Source of the DNA: Cytobacillus firmus | GTDB lineage: Bacteria; Bacillota; Bacilli; Bacillales; Cytobacillaceae | NCBI RefSeq assembly: GCF_023612095.1 | Contig: NZ_CP086235.1 | Coordinates: 2,677,501-2,741,500, forward strand | Reading direction: 5' to 3' | DNA: 64,000 bases | Part shown: positions 34,458 to 43,851 of the stretch, one piece after another | Numbering within the stretch: the stretch's first letter is position 1 | Layout of the letters: every line of letters begins with the position of its first letter | Translations under genes and position numbers: made by a program | The notes under the pieces: generated by a model | What the model was told of the DNA's origin: nothing | The model's input: the letters and a program-made list of their open reading frames with translations, nothing else | Database searches by the model: none

Positions 34458-35869
34458 ACCTTCTTAGATTGGTCCTCCCATGGTTCAAAGGAAAATGGGA
34501 TTCCGATCATTTTCGCGGTGAGTTCATCATAAGCCACAAGATCTTTCTTGGATAATTCTTTTAATGACTTTTTCCCCATGGCTCTTAAAGCCATTTTGAT
34601 TTCCTCGGTGCTCGCGGTCAAGAACTTTTCCGCCGACTTAGCCCCATCCTCCGTTTTAAATACATCTTTGAATTCCCCCTGGTTCCAGACAGCCTGTGTT
34701 GGCGGTTCAAAAGGAAGAGCATTCAATGTTTGTTTATGGGAAACAGTAAACAGCATAACAGATCCCAGATAAACCGCATCCGCTCCAAGCGCCAGGACTT
34801 TTAAAAAGTGTCCTGGTGTAAAAAGACCGCCAGAAACAATTAAGCTTATATCCCCCTTCTTTTTTCTTTTTTCAAGATGGTTTGAGGCACGGGTGATAGC
34901 ATGCAGGGTTGGTATTCCAAAATCGTCTGCCAATAGGGGAGGTGCACCGACAGAAGCCCCTTGTCCCCCATCAACCGCGATAAAATCCACCCCGATTTCG
35001 ATTAAATGATCAATATCATCTTCAATCTTTCCGCCTGCCCCTATTTTTGCGCCGATCGGGACACCTCCGGACATTTTACGCAGCTCATCCACCAGCTCTT
35101 TTAAATCCTTCAATGTCTGTTTTTCAAAAAAATGTTCCATTATATGGGCGGTTTCGTTTTCCTTTAACCCCATGACTTCCCTTGCACGACCGGTTAAATT
35201 TTCAGGGGAGATGTTGCTGCCCATACCCAGTGTAGCTCCCTGACCCAGCTTAAGTTCAATCATGTCCGCCCTTTTAATAGTCTTTTCTTCCTTACCCCAC
35301 TCCGTCTTGGAGAACTGAAGAATGTACTTCCCCGCACTTTCAAGCTCTTCAGGCAGTATTCCGCCTTCACCGGAATTGATGGCTGTTCCTGTATTCTTGG
35401 CAGCTGTGGCCAATGCAATTTTGACTTGCTCACTTAAAGCGATTCCATAGGCCATTCCACTAATCATCAGTGGAATTTTGATTTTCATCGGCTTTTTCGC
35501 TTTTGGACCAATCGTCACTTTCACATCGACATCTTCGTCGCCGTCAATAGGGAAAGGGGATGTCTGTGCAGGGATAAACGTAATTTCTTCAAAATGCGGC
35601 CATTTTTTCGATGAGCCAAAGGGGCGGTGCAGTACATCACCTGTTTCGGCCCGCAGGTTATTTTCAAGCGCATTTTGAATGCCCATATGCTTAAAACCGG
35701 GAATAAGCTCAATGAGGTTTTCCTGATAGCTGTCTGTCATAATAATTTTCCCTGCCTGCTTCACTGCCCGCTTCATGATCCAGCGCCAGCCGATAACAAG
35801 CATAAATCCTAAAAAAATATATAATAGGGAAATCATTGCAAGTGTTGCAATTAATAATATTTTGGTCAT
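34454..35869 (-). CDS. FMN-binding glutamate synthase family protein
   Basis: 471 residues. An N-terminal membrane helix (ILLIATLAMISLLYIFLGFMLVIGW) is followed by a TIM-barrel domain of the GltB central/FMN type: MISGMAYGIALSEQVKIAL, GTAINSGEGGILPEE, MIELKLGQGATLGMG, FIAVDGGQGASVGAPP and SGGLFTPGHFLKVLALGADAVYLGS (FMN phosphate site). It lacks the amidotransferase domain, the cysteine iron-sulfur cluster and the C-terminal GXGXG domain of true glutamate synthase. Similar proteins (YerD-like) are common in Bacillus; the reaction is not known. Membrane attachment on the cytoplasmic face is likely. Confidence 0.85.
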   Translation of the reverse strand: MTKILLIATLAMISLLYIFLGFMLVIGWRWIMKRAVKQAGKIIMTDSYQENLIELIPGFKHMGIQNALENNLRAETGDVLHRPFGSSKKWPHFEEITFIPAQTSPFPIDGDEDVDVKVTIGPKAKKPMKIKIPLMISGMAYGIALSEQVKIALATAAKNTGTAINSGEGGILPEELESAGKYILQFSKTEWGKEEKTIKRADMIELKLGQGATLGMGSNISPENLTGRAREVMGLKENETAHIMEHFFEKQTLKDLKELVDELRKMSGGVPIGAKIGAGGKIEDDIDHLIEIGVDFIAVDGGQGASVGAPPLLADDFGIPTLHAITRASNHLEKRKKKGDISLIVSGGLFTPGHFLKVLALGADAVYLGSVMLFTVSHKQTLNALPFEPPTQAVWNQGEFKDVFKTEDGAKSAEKFLTASTEEIKMALRAMGKKSLKELSKKDLVAYDELTAKMIGIPFSFEPWEDQSKKV

Positions 35870-36000
35870 TATTCTTCTCCAAGAGATCTTTTAGATTCCA
35901 TTATTTCCATTGAGAGGGAATTTAACCTATGCCTTTTCGAATTTTGGAATAATCACAAAGCTTGAAGTGAATTCTATGAAAAAATATAAAATGAGGTGAA

Positions 36001-36165
36001 ATGATGAACAGCCGCGAGAATGTTCAGCAGAACAAAATTGATGAAGAAAAACGAGCTAAAGGAAGTCTTCTTGAATCTATGATGGAGCCTATGGACCAGC
36101 TATCCAAGATTCCTCCCGAGAAAACAGACAGAAGAACCAATGATGGAGAGATGAATTATCAATAG
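36001..36165 (+). CDS. Small hydrophilic protein of unknown function
   Basis: 54 residues from the first of two adjacent ATGs (53 from the second, 36004, which is better spaced from GAGGTGA). Charged, with a helical middle (SLLESMMEPMDQLSKI) and no cysteine. The ribosome binding site and a terminator directly after support a real gene. I do not recognise a family. Confidence 0.55.
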   Translation: MMNSRENVQQNKIDEEKRAKGSLLESMMEPMDQLSKIPPEKTDRRTNDGEMNYQ

Positions 36166-36167
36166 AA

Positions 36168-36200
36168 GAAAGCCGGCATTTTTGGATGCCGGCTGTTATT
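36168..36200. terminator. Convergent terminator
   Basis: Stem AGCCGGCAT / ATGCCGGCT followed by T-rich sequence on both strands, between the small ORF and the alpha-glucosidase gene. Confidence 0.8.
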
Positions 36201-36216
36201 ATTCACATGGAATATT

Positions 36217-37836
36217 TCAGCTAATTTCATAAATTCTTGCTTCATACGGAAGCAGTATTTCTTCATTTTTATCATAATCATTCTTATAATTAGAAAGAAT
36301 GATTTCCCGATTTGCAAAGCCGTCAAATGTGAACGCCTGCTGCTCGTCGCCATGGTTTAAAACAATCAGCCAGGTTACATCATTATAGGAGCGTGTATAT
36401 ACATATAGGTGTTCATCATCTGGCAATAGATCCTTATAATCCCCGTAAACCATTACCTCGTTTTGTTTTCTTAATTCAATCAGCTTTTGATAAAAATAAT
36501 ATACGGAGTCTGTATCATCCAGAGCTGATTCGACATTGATTTCCTTATAATTCGGATTCACTTTGATCCATGGTTCACCAGCTGTAAAGCCTGCCTGGCT
36601 GCTTGCGTTCCACTGCATCGGTGTCCTGGAGTTATCGCGGCTCAAAAGCAATAAGCTTTCAAAAACCTCCTGAGGGTCACGCCCTTTTGAAATTTCTTCA
36701 TGATATTTATTTTTCATAGCAATGTCATTGTAGTCTTCAATGGAATCAAATCTCACACCTGTCATGCCGATTTCTTCGCCCTGATAGATATAAGGAGTTC
36801 CAGGTAAGGTATGAATCATTGCTGCCAAAAGCTTCGCAGACTGAATACGGTATTGGCCATCATTTCCATAACGGGTAACCTGTCTTGTGTGATCATGGTT
36901 GTTAAGGAATTGTGAATTCCACCCTTTTTGCTTAAGTCCTTCATGCCAGCTTGATTGGATTTCCTTGAATCTGAGCATATCCCATACCGGCATTTCATCT
37001 GCCACCTGAAAATGGAACAGAGTGTTCAGTTCATTTCTGCTTTCATCCACATAGAGCAGTCCCTCTTCCGGTGAAACAAATGGGATCTCTCCGACAGTCA
37101 TCACGTCATAATGCTGAAGGACTTCCCGATGCATCTCCTGAAGATAATCATGGATACCCGGATTATTGGCCAGATAGCTTATATTATAAGGGTTCTCTGC
37201 ATCTGATAAATCTTCTCTTTTTGCCAATAGATTAATCACATCCATTCGAAACCCGTCAATTCCTTTATCCAGCCAGAAGCGCATCATTTTGTAGATTTCC
37301 TGGCGCAGTTCTGGATTTTCCCAATTAAGATCCGGCTGCTCGACTGCAAAGGAATGATAATAATATTGTCCTGTTGCTTTGTCCCATTCCCAGCATGATG
37401 GAGCAAAATAGGAGCGCCAATTATTCGGCTCCCTGCCATCCTTTGGATCCTTCCAAATATACCAATCTCTTTTCGGATTATTTTTGGAGGAGCGTGATTC
37501 CACGAACCAGGGATGCTGGTCAGAAGTATGGTTTACAACCAGATCCATAATGACCTTCATACCGCGCTGATGTATTTCATGGATCAGATCATCGAAAGCT
37601 TCCATGTCACCAGCCTTTTCCATAATCCCATAATAATCTGAAATGTCATAGCCATTATCCCGGTCTGGTGATTGATAAAAGGGATTCAGCCAAATCACAT
37701 CAACGCCAAGATTCTTAATATAATCAAGCTTTTTTATAACCCCTCTTAAATCACCATAGCCATCACCATCGGAATCAAAAAAGCTTCTCCAGTAAATTTG
37801 ATATACAACAGCTTCTTTCCACCATTTTTTACTCAC
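36217..37836 (-). CDS. Alpha-glucosidase / oligo-1,6-glucosidase (GH13)
   Basis: 539 residues, a full GH13 alpha-glucosidase. Conserved regions: DLVVNHTSDQHPWF, nucleophile region DGFRMDVINLLAK (Asp followed by Val), acid/base region VGEIPFVSPEEG (Glu), and LNNHDHTR (His-Asp). The Val right after the nucleophile is typical of oligo-1,6-glucosidases, so isomaltose-like alpha-1,6 links are the probable target. It lacks a signal peptide and acts in the cytoplasm on sugars imported by the ABC system encoded upstream. It is the last gene of the operon, 58 bases after the second glucosidase. Paralogous with it but clearly diverged. Confidence 0.92.
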   Translation of the reverse strand: MSKKWWKEAVVYQIYWRSFFDSDGDGYGDLRGVIKKLDYIKNLGVDVIWLNPFYQSPDRDNGYDISDYYGIMEKAGDMEAFDDLIHEIHQRGMKVIMDLVVNHTSDQHPWFVESRSSKNNPKRDWYIWKDPKDGREPNNWRSYFAPSCWEWDKATGQYYYHSFAVEQPDLNWENPELRQEIYKMMRFWLDKGIDGFRMDVINLLAKREDLSDAENPYNISYLANNPGIHDYLQEMHREVLQHYDVMTVGEIPFVSPEEGLLYVDESRNELNTLFHFQVADEMPVWDMLRFKEIQSSWHEGLKQKGWNSQFLNNHDHTRQVTRYGNDGQYRIQSAKLLAAMIHTLPGTPYIYQGEEIGMTGVRFDSIEDYNDIAMKNKYHEEISKGRDPQEVFESLLLLSRDNSRTPMQWNASSQAGFTAGEPWIKVNPNYKEINVESALDDTDSVYYFYQKLIELRKQNEVMVYGDYKDLLPDDEHLYVYTRSYNDVTWLIVLNHGDEQQAFTFDGFANREIILSNYKNDYDKNEEILLPYEARIYEIS

Positions 37837-37894
37837 AGGGCCACCTCATTATCATCAAATCTTCGTAAAAAAGGGCCCTAAACAGGCCCTGTCT

Positions 37895-39580
37895 TTATTT
37901 TTTCAAACGATACACTCTAGCTTCATATGGCTTGAGTGTCAGGTTATCAATTTCTTCATTTTCATCTGCAGTCAAGTTGGATATCAGAAGTTCCTTAGAC
38001 GAATAAAGGACATGTCCCGGCAGCTTAAAGTCCGGTGTTCCATCACTGAAGTTGCAGATCACAAGCAGCTGGTCATCACCCAGAGTCCGTGTAAAAGCAA
38101 AGATCTGCTCATCCTCTTCCATTATTAAATCGAATGCTCCATATACAATCACTTCATTTTGCTTTCTAAGCTGAATGAGCTTCTTATAAAAATGGAAGAT
38201 CGAGTCTTCGTCTTTTAAAACTGCTTCTGCATTAATCTTCTCGTAATTCGGGTTCACTTTGATCCAAGGGTTTCCGTCTGTAAAGCCTGCATTCGGGCTG
38301 GCATCCCACTGAACAGGTGTTCTTGCATTATCCCTGCCTCTCTCATGAATGCCTTTAAAAATTTCATCATGTGTTAAGGAATCCGGTGTAAGATCATGGT
38401 AGGCATTCAATGTTTCGATATCACGGTAATCATTGATATCATTGAACTTAACATTTGTCATGCCGATTTCCTCGCCCTGGTAAATATAAGGCGTCCCCTG
38501 CATCATATGAAGGCAAACAGCAATCATCTTACCAGAAGTTACACGGTATTCTTCTGAATCATTTCCCCATCTGGAGATGGCGCGGGGCTGGTCATGGTTG
38601 CTCCAGTACAGACTGTTCCAGCCATCTTCTTCAAGGCCCTTTTGCCACTTGTTGAAGATCTCTTTCAAATCAGTCAATTTCCAGGGGCGGGGGTCCCATT
38701 TGCCGTATTGTCCATCTCCAAGGCCCACATGTTCAAAATGGAATACCATATTTAATTCATTTCTGTCCCGGCCGGTGTAGAGTTTGCCTTCATCAACTGT
38801 TACACCAGGCATCTCGCCAACCGTGATGGTATCATACGGGCTAAGGGCTTCCTTGTTCATTTCCTGCAGGAACTCATGAATTCTTGGACCGTTCATATAA
38901 TACTCGCTGCCGTCCCCATATTTGTGTCCTTCCCGGATCTTCCCCTGAGGATAGCTCGTATCTTTTGAAATGAAATTGACTACATCCATGCGGAAACCAT
39001 CAATGCCTTTATCCAGCCAGAAACGCATCATTTCATACACTTCATTTCGCAGAACAGGATTTTCCCAGTTCAAGTCAGGCTGCTTTGTGCTGAACAGATG
39101 CAGGTAATATTCACCGGTTTGTTCATCATATTCCCACACACTTCCGCCAAACGCTGCTCCCCAGTTAGTAGGAGGCTCGCCATTGTCCGTCTTTTTCCAG
39201 ATATAATAATCCCGATACGGATTATCTTTAGATTTTCGTGATTCCTGAAACCACTGGTGTTCATCGCTTGAATGGTTGACAACGAGGTCCATCATGATTT
39301 TGATGCCGTGTTCATGGGCTTTTGCCAGCATCCCGTCAAAGTCTTTCATAGTTCCGAACTCATCCATAATATTACGGTAATCTGAGATGTCATAGCCATT
39401 ATCATCATTAGGCGATTTGTAAACGGGGGATAGCCAGATAACATCGATCCCCAATTCGGCTAAGTATGAAATCTTTTCAGTGATTCCGTTGATATCGCCA
39501 ATTCCGTCCCCATTTGAATCATTGAAGCTTCTTGGGTAGATTTGATAAATAACGCTTTCTTTCCACCATGTTTTGTTCAA
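37895..39580 (-). CDS. malL: Alpha-glucosidase / oligo-1,6-glucosidase (GH13), MalL-like
   Basis: 561 residues with GH13 regions DLVVNHSSDEHQWF, DGFRMDVVNFISK (nucleophile Asp followed by Val), TVGEMPGVTVDEG (acid/base Glu) and WSNHDQPRAISRWG. It is the length and motif set of Bacillus oligo-1,6-glucosidase. It is cytoplasmic and should release glucose from short isomalto-oligosaccharides or related alpha-glucosides. The start is TTG with GGAG about 10 bases upstream. It follows the MalG-type permease gene by 34 bases, so it is in the same transcript. Confidence 0.93.
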   Translation of the reverse strand: MNKTWWKESVIYQIYPRSFNDSNGDGIGDINGITEKISYLAELGIDVIWLSPVYKSPNDDNGYDISDYRNIMDEFGTMKDFDGMLAKAHEHGIKIMMDLVVNHSSDEHQWFQESRKSKDNPYRDYYIWKKTDNGEPPTNWGAAFGGSVWEYDEQTGEYYLHLFSTKQPDLNWENPVLRNEVYEMMRFWLDKGIDGFRMDVVNFISKDTSYPQGKIREGHKYGDGSEYYMNGPRIHEFLQEMNKEALSPYDTITVGEMPGVTVDEGKLYTGRDRNELNMVFHFEHVGLGDGQYGKWDPRPWKLTDLKEIFNKWQKGLEEDGWNSLYWSNHDQPRAISRWGNDSEEYRVTSGKMIAVCLHMMQGTPYIYQGEEIGMTNVKFNDINDYRDIETLNAYHDLTPDSLTHDEIFKGIHERGRDNARTPVQWDASPNAGFTDGNPWIKVNPNYEKINAEAVLKDEDSIFHFYKKLIQLRKQNEVIVYGAFDLIMEEDEQIFAFTRTLGDDQLLVICNFSDGTPDFKLPGHVLYSSKELLISNLTADENEEIDNLTLKPYEARVYRLKK

Positions 39581-39614
39581 TTTTTACAACTCCGATCAAA
39601 GAATAATTTTATCT

Positions 39615-40436
39615 TTATTTTATTGAACCCTTCATTACACCGCTGATAATCCATTTTTGAGCAAAGATATACACAATAATCATTGGCGCAAGTGCCATTA
39701 AATAGGAGGCAAATGCAAGATTATAATCTGTGCTGAATTGGCCCTGGAAAATGTACTGCACCAGCGGAAGTGTGGCCATTTCCCGGTCGCTGAGCAGGAC
39801 AAGCGGAAGCATAAAGTCATTCCATGCACCAAGGCTCGTAATGATTGCGACGGTTGCATTCATTGGTGCCAGAAGCGGGAAAATGACTTTCCAGAAAACA
39901 CCCCATGTGGTTGCTCCGTCCATGATAGCCGCTTCTTCAAGTTCAACCGGAATGGCGCGGATGTAGCCAATATAGATAAACACATTGAAAGAAAGGTTGA
40001 AAACGATATACAAAATGATTAATCCAACCAGGTTATCCATTCCCCATGCACTGGTCTGTTTAACAAGCGGCAGCATGATGATTGGGAAAGGAATGAACAT
40101 CGCACTTAAAAAATAGAAGTATAGGAACTTATAAAACTTCTTATGAAGATTTCTGGCAATGGCATAAGATACAAGCGAGTTCGTTAACACAGTAAAGATA
40201 ACAACAAATATTGTAACAAATGCACTATTTTTAAACGCATTAAAGAAATTAGTCATTTCAATGGCCTGTGCAAAGTTGTCAAATGACCATGATTTAGGAA
40301 GAGCGAGTAAATTTCCTGCCATTTCAGGCGGTGTTTTAAACGCAATGGTAATGGTTAAATACAGTGGAAAAAGAATGAGCAATGAACCTAAGATTAATAG
40401 AGTGGTCACAATCCAGCTCGTTTTTTTGCGATTCAT
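39615..40436 (-). CDS. Sugar ABC transporter permease (MalG/MsmG type)
   Basis: 273 residues, six membrane helices, with the inner-membrane EAA loop ELEEAAIMDGATTWGVFWKVIFPLLAP that docks the ATPase. It is the second permease of a carbohydrate uptake-1 importer. It follows the other permease with a one-base overlap of stop and start. No ATP-binding subunit is encoded in the operon; Bacillus sugar importers of this class normally share the MsmX/MsmK ATPase encoded elsewhere. Confidence 0.92.
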   Translation of the reverse strand: MNRKKTSWIVTTLLILGSLLILFPLYLTITIAFKTPPEMAGNLLALPKSWSFDNFAQAIEMTNFFNAFKNSAFVTIFVVIFTVLTNSLVSYAIARNLHKKFYKFLYFYFLSAMFIPFPIIMLPLVKQTSAWGMDNLVGLIILYIVFNLSFNVFIYIGYIRAIPVELEEAAIMDGATTWGVFWKVIFPLLAPMNATVAIITSLGAWNDFMLPLVLLSDREMATLPLVQYIFQGQFSTDYNLAFASYLMALAPMIIVYIFAQKWIISGVMKGSIK

Positions 40437-41299
40437 TAGTTTTCCACCTCTCTTTTATTTAAGAATTTCAGCTGAATAACAGAAAAGACGATGATGACGA
40501 TGAAGTATATAACCGCATTGGCTGATTGATAGGCGAACTCGCCGCCTTCAAATCCTCCCCGATAAATAAGCAGGGATATCGATTCCGTCGACTTTCCCGG
40601 GCCTCCTCCAGTCAAGGCAACAATTTGATCAAAGACCATTAGGAAGTTTTTCAACGACAGAACCATATTGATGGTGAAAAAAGGCGCGATGAGCGGAAAC
40701 GTTATTTTCCAGAACTTTGTCCAGACACCGGCTCCATCAATACTGGCTGCTTCATATAAATCTTCTGAAATCGTTACAAGCCCCGCAAGGTACAGAATGG
40801 TATTAAATGAAACCGCCTGCCAAACGGCTACAATGACAATTCCGATCCAGGCAAGGTCCGGGTTTCCAAGAATATTGCGGGTCAAAAATTCCCATCCGAA
40901 TGCATCACCAATCTGCGGCAGGAAATGAGCAAAAATAAAATTAAAGATAAAGCCAACAATCAAGATACTCAGAATGTAAGGCAGGAAGTAGATTGCCCGA
41001 AGCGTTTTGTGAAACTTTATCTTGGAATTAAGCCCTATGGCCACAAGAAGGCTTATGATATTGACCAAAATGGTCGCAACAATGGCAAATTTAAAAGTAA
41101 ATAAGTAAGCATCCCCTGCCCGTTCATCTTTAAAAACGTTAAGGTAGTTTTTTAAACCAACAAAATTCCAATCTCCATACCCTTTCCAATCTGTAAAGCT
41201 GTAAAAAATCCCCTGCAATGCAGGAAAGCTGTGGAAAATGAAGAAAAGAAGGAAAGCGGGTATCGTGATGATGAGAAACACACTGTTTTTCTTTTTCAT
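40436..41299 (-). CDS. Sugar ABC transporter permease (MalF/MsmF type)
   Basis: 287 residues with six membrane helices and the EAA loop DLYEAASIDGAGVWTKFWKITFPLIAP. It forms the channel with the MalG-type permease encoded immediately downstream. It begins 57 bases after the solute-binding protein gene. The short N-terminus before helix 1 is the usual form in Gram-positive importers. Confidence 0.92.
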   Translation of the reverse strand: MKKKNSVFLIITIPAFLLFFIFHSFPALQGIFYSFTDWKGYGDWNFVGLKNYLNVFKDERAGDAYLFTFKFAIVATILVNIISLLVAIGLNSKIKFHKTLRAIYFLPYILSILIVGFIFNFIFAHFLPQIGDAFGWEFLTRNILGNPDLAWIGIVIVAVWQAVSFNTILYLAGLVTISEDLYEAASIDGAGVWTKFWKITFPLIAPFFTINMVLSLKNFLMVFDQIVALTGGGPGKSTESISLLIYRGGFEGGEFAYQSANAVIYFIVIIVFSVIQLKFLNKREVEN

Positions 41300-41356
41300 A
41301 ATGACAACTCCTTTTAGAAGGCCAGGAAATCCATAAGATCCCCTGGCCCGATGCCT

Positions 41357-42589
41357 TTAGCGGTTTTGAACTTTTTCCCACTCGCTGTCCATTTTCTTGA
41401 GGAATTTTTCTTTATCTTTCTTAATCAGGAATTCCTGAACAAGGTTTTCAGCTCCCATGCCTGCTGGGTAATAGTGATCGGGGAAGCTTGTGATGGTCCC
41501 ATTTTCAAAGTTAGCTTTGATTCCTTCAAACACCGGATTTTCCTGATACACTCCTTCAATGGCTGAGAAAGCTTTTTGCTCGTCAATATACTTTTGAGCT
41601 GTATCCTTATTCATCATGAATTCAGCAAATTTCATCGCTTCTTCTTTATGCTCAGTATCTTTGCTGACTGCTAAAAGAACATCTACACCAGAAACAAGTT
41701 TGTTTTGTGCAGGGTCGTTTGTTACAGGCATTGGGAATACTCCAAGTTCCATCTCAGGATTTGCTTTAAGAATTTCAGGGATTGCCCAGTTGCCCTGAAG
41801 GTAAAAAACAGATTTGCCGGACGCGAATGCATTGTTTCCATCCCCGTAAGCGACACCCATGTTGTCCTTGTGGCCATACTCGACTAATGCAGCCATCTTG
41901 TCTGCAACTTCATCATACTTTTCTGTGAATGATGTTTCACCTGCATTTTTCTTTTCGGCAAAGTCTTCTCCTGCAACATTAGCACCAAGAGAGTTCCACG
42001 CAATCATGCCAGTCCAGGCATCTTTTAACGTGAAGTAAATCGGTGTGTCGCCTGCAGCTTTCACCTTTTCAAGACTGGCGATGAATTCATCCCAGGTTGT
42101 TGGGACTTCAAGGCCATGTTCTTCAAACTTCGCTTTGTTGTAAATTACTGCATTCGCATTTGTAGCATACGGAAGACCGAAAGTGCCTTCTTCTTCAGGT
42201 CCGACAAGACGATTGATCATATCGATATAGGATGGCTGAACTGTTTTAGCTAAATCTGTCCCTGAAAAATCCTCAAGAACGCCTGCACGGCCAAGCTCGC
42301 CGTATGTAGCATTACCAGCGATAGACATGATGTCAGGCAGATCGTTTTTGGTCAAACGTGTTTTTAAAACTGTTTCTGCTTCAGGCGGTGCATCCAATTT
42401 GATTTTAATGTCCGGGTTTTTCGCTTCAAATTCTTTAATCAATCCTTTGTACGTTTCGATGCTTTCTGATTTATTAGAGAACAGCTCAAGCGTTACTTTT
42501 CCGTCTTCAGCACCATCAGATGAACATCCAGCCAGTAAAGATGCTCCTAAAGTTAATGCCATTACACCTGCAGTCATTTTTTTAAACAT
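41357..42589 (-). CDS. Sugar ABC transporter solute-binding lipoprotein
   Basis: 410 residues. A lipoprotein signal (KMTAGVMALTLGASLLAGCSS, lipobox LAGC) is followed by a family-1 binding protein fold: VTLELFSNKSESIETYKGLIKEFE, then NANAVIYNKAKFEEHGLEVPTTWDEF and FYLQGNWAIPEI. It captures oligosaccharides outside the membrane for the two permeases. First gene of the operon; GGGGGAT lies before the ATG and a 34-bp perfect palindrome (42621-42654) lies 32 bases upstream. Substrate is inferred from the two alpha-glucosidases. Confidence 0.93.
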   Translation of the reverse strand: MFKKMTAGVMALTLGASLLAGCSSDGAEDGKVTLELFSNKSESIETYKGLIKEFEAKNPDIKIKLDAPPEAETVLKTRLTKNDLPDIMSIAGNATYGELGRAGVLEDFSGTDLAKTVQPSYIDMINRLVGPEEEGTFGLPYATNANAVIYNKAKFEEHGLEVPTTWDEFIASLEKVKAAGDTPIYFTLKDAWTGMIAWNSLGANVAGEDFAEKKNAGETSFTEKYDEVADKMAALVEYGHKDNMGVAYGDGNNAFASGKSVFYLQGNWAIPEILKANPEMELGVFPMPVTNDPAQNKLVSGVDVLLAVSKDTEHKEEAMKFAEFMMNKDTAQKYIDEQKAFSAIEGVYQENPVFEGIKANFENGTITSFPDHYYPAGMGAENLVQEFLIKKDKEKFLKKMDSEWEKVQNR

Positions 42590-42620
42590 GGTATATCCCC
42601 CTATGTGTTTTTTGTATTAT

Positions 42621-42654
42621 AGATCAATTACGTAAACGTTTACGTAATTGATCT
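42621..42654. promoter_or_regulatory. 34-bp perfect palindrome, likely LacI-family operator
   Basis: The inverted repeat is perfect over 34 bases around the core ACGTAAACGTTTACGT, the typical LacI-family (and CcpA-like) half-site geometry. It lies between the regulator gene and the binding-protein gene. The core recurs with one change at 43712-43727. Confidence 0.85.
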
Positions 42655-42670
42655 GAGAAAAAGAGAGTTA

Positions 42671-43678
42671 TTATTTTCTCTCTTTCACACTCATTCTTTC
42701 AATGATTTTATGCGGCATTATCCGGCTTTCCGGAGTGTCGCCTGTTTCTAAGATGGAAAAAAGCATTTCTGCAGCGGCTTCACCCATTTTTGCAAGAGGC
42801 TGTCCTACTGTTGTCAACGGCGGAGTGGACATTTCAGCAAGATTCAAGTTATCATACCCTATAACAGAAATGTCATCTGGGACATTTATTCCCATCTGAT
42901 ATGCTGCAGATAAGGCACCTATAGCCATTTCATCACTTGCTGCAAATATTGCCGTTACATCCGGAAACTGCTTGACAAGCCTTTTCAAACCCTCAACACC
43001 ATATGGGAATGTAAAACCCCTGCTGAACACAATATTCTCAGAATCCAGAGGTATGTTATGATCTGACAGAGCTTTCTTAAAGCCTTCAATTCTTGGAATC
43101 CCCGCGATAATATCATCCTTGTTCCCGCTTATCATCCCAATTCTGGTATGACCCTTTTCGATTAAATACTTAGCTGCTGCATATGCTGCATGAAAATCGT
43201 TAACTTTTACAAAAGGCACCGGGTACGCATAGGACTCTGTCGAAAGCAGAATCATCGGCATACTGGTTTTGGTTACAAATTGATAATATTCATCCTTTAA
43301 AATTTCACTTGCAAAAATGATTCCATCTACTCTTTTTTCAATAAGCAGCTGGAGATATTTCATCGTTTTTTCGCCATTTGATTCTGTATGGCAGACAATC
43401 ACACTGGAACCGTTATCATTTGCGGCCTTTTCAATGCCATCCAGCAGATCGGTAACCAATGAGCTCGAAAGCTTTGGGAAAAGCACCCCTATTGTATGGG
43501 TTCTCTTATTAATTAATCCCCTTGCCACTGCATTTGGCTGATAGCCCAGTTCTTCAATTACTTTTAGAACCTTGCTTTTTGTTTTTTCTGAATAACCTCC
43601 CTGGCCATTTAATATCCTGGAGACTGTTGCAATAGAGACATTTGCCTTTTTGGCAACATCTTTGATGGTATAGGACAT
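42671..43678 (-). CDS. LacI family transcriptional regulator of the alpha-glucoside operon
   Basis: 335 residues. N-terminal HTH: TIKDVAKKANVSIATVSRILNGQGGYSEKTKSKV (residues 3-36) with the hinge helix ...QPNAVARGLINK, then a periplasmic-binding-protein-like effector domain (TIGVLFPKLSS...). It should repress the importer/glucosidase operon and be released by the sugar. Upstream of its own start lies a second operator (43712-43727), pointing to autoregulation. No terminator separates it from the transporter genes apart from the palindrome itself. Confidence 0.93.
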   Translation of the reverse strand: MSYTIKDVAKKANVSIATVSRILNGQGGYSEKTKSKVLKVIEELGYQPNAVARGLINKRTHTIGVLFPKLSSSLVTDLLDGIEKAANDNGSSVIVCHTESNGEKTMKYLQLLIEKRVDGIIFASEILKDEYYQFVTKTSMPMILLSTESYAYPVPFVKVNDFHAAYAAAKYLIEKGHTRIGMISGNKDDIIAGIPRIEGFKKALSDHNIPLDSENIVFSRGFTFPYGVEGLKRLVKQFPDVTAIFAASDEMAIGALSAAYQMGINVPDDISVIGYDNLNLAEMSTPPLTTVGQPLAKMGEAAAEMLFSILETGDTPESRIMPHKIIERMSVKERK

Positions 43679-43711
43679 ATCCCACCTGCTTTAAGTTACT
43701 GAATTTTTGTT

Positions 43712-43727
43712 ACGAAAACGTTTACGT
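43712..43727. promoter_or_regulatory. Second LacI-type operator upstream of the regulator gene
   Basis: ACGAAAACGTTTACGT differs from the core of the 34-bp palindrome at one base. It lies 34 bases before the start of the LacI gene. Confidence 0.7.
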
Positions 43728-43805
43728 TGTAATATTACCATGATGTGTAAGCCTTTTCAATATTTTTGGTGAATTTTTTAAATTTGTATATACATCTAGT
43801 CATTG

Positions 43806-43829
43806 AAAAAGAGCCTAAAAAGGCTCCAT
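43806..43829 (-). terminator. Terminator of the HemD-like gene
   Basis: On the - strand, GGAGCCTTTTTAGGCTC followed by TTTTTC. It is a short stem of 6 bp. Confidence 0.6.
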
Positions 43830-43851
43830 TATAAATGCTGTACTTTATGAG

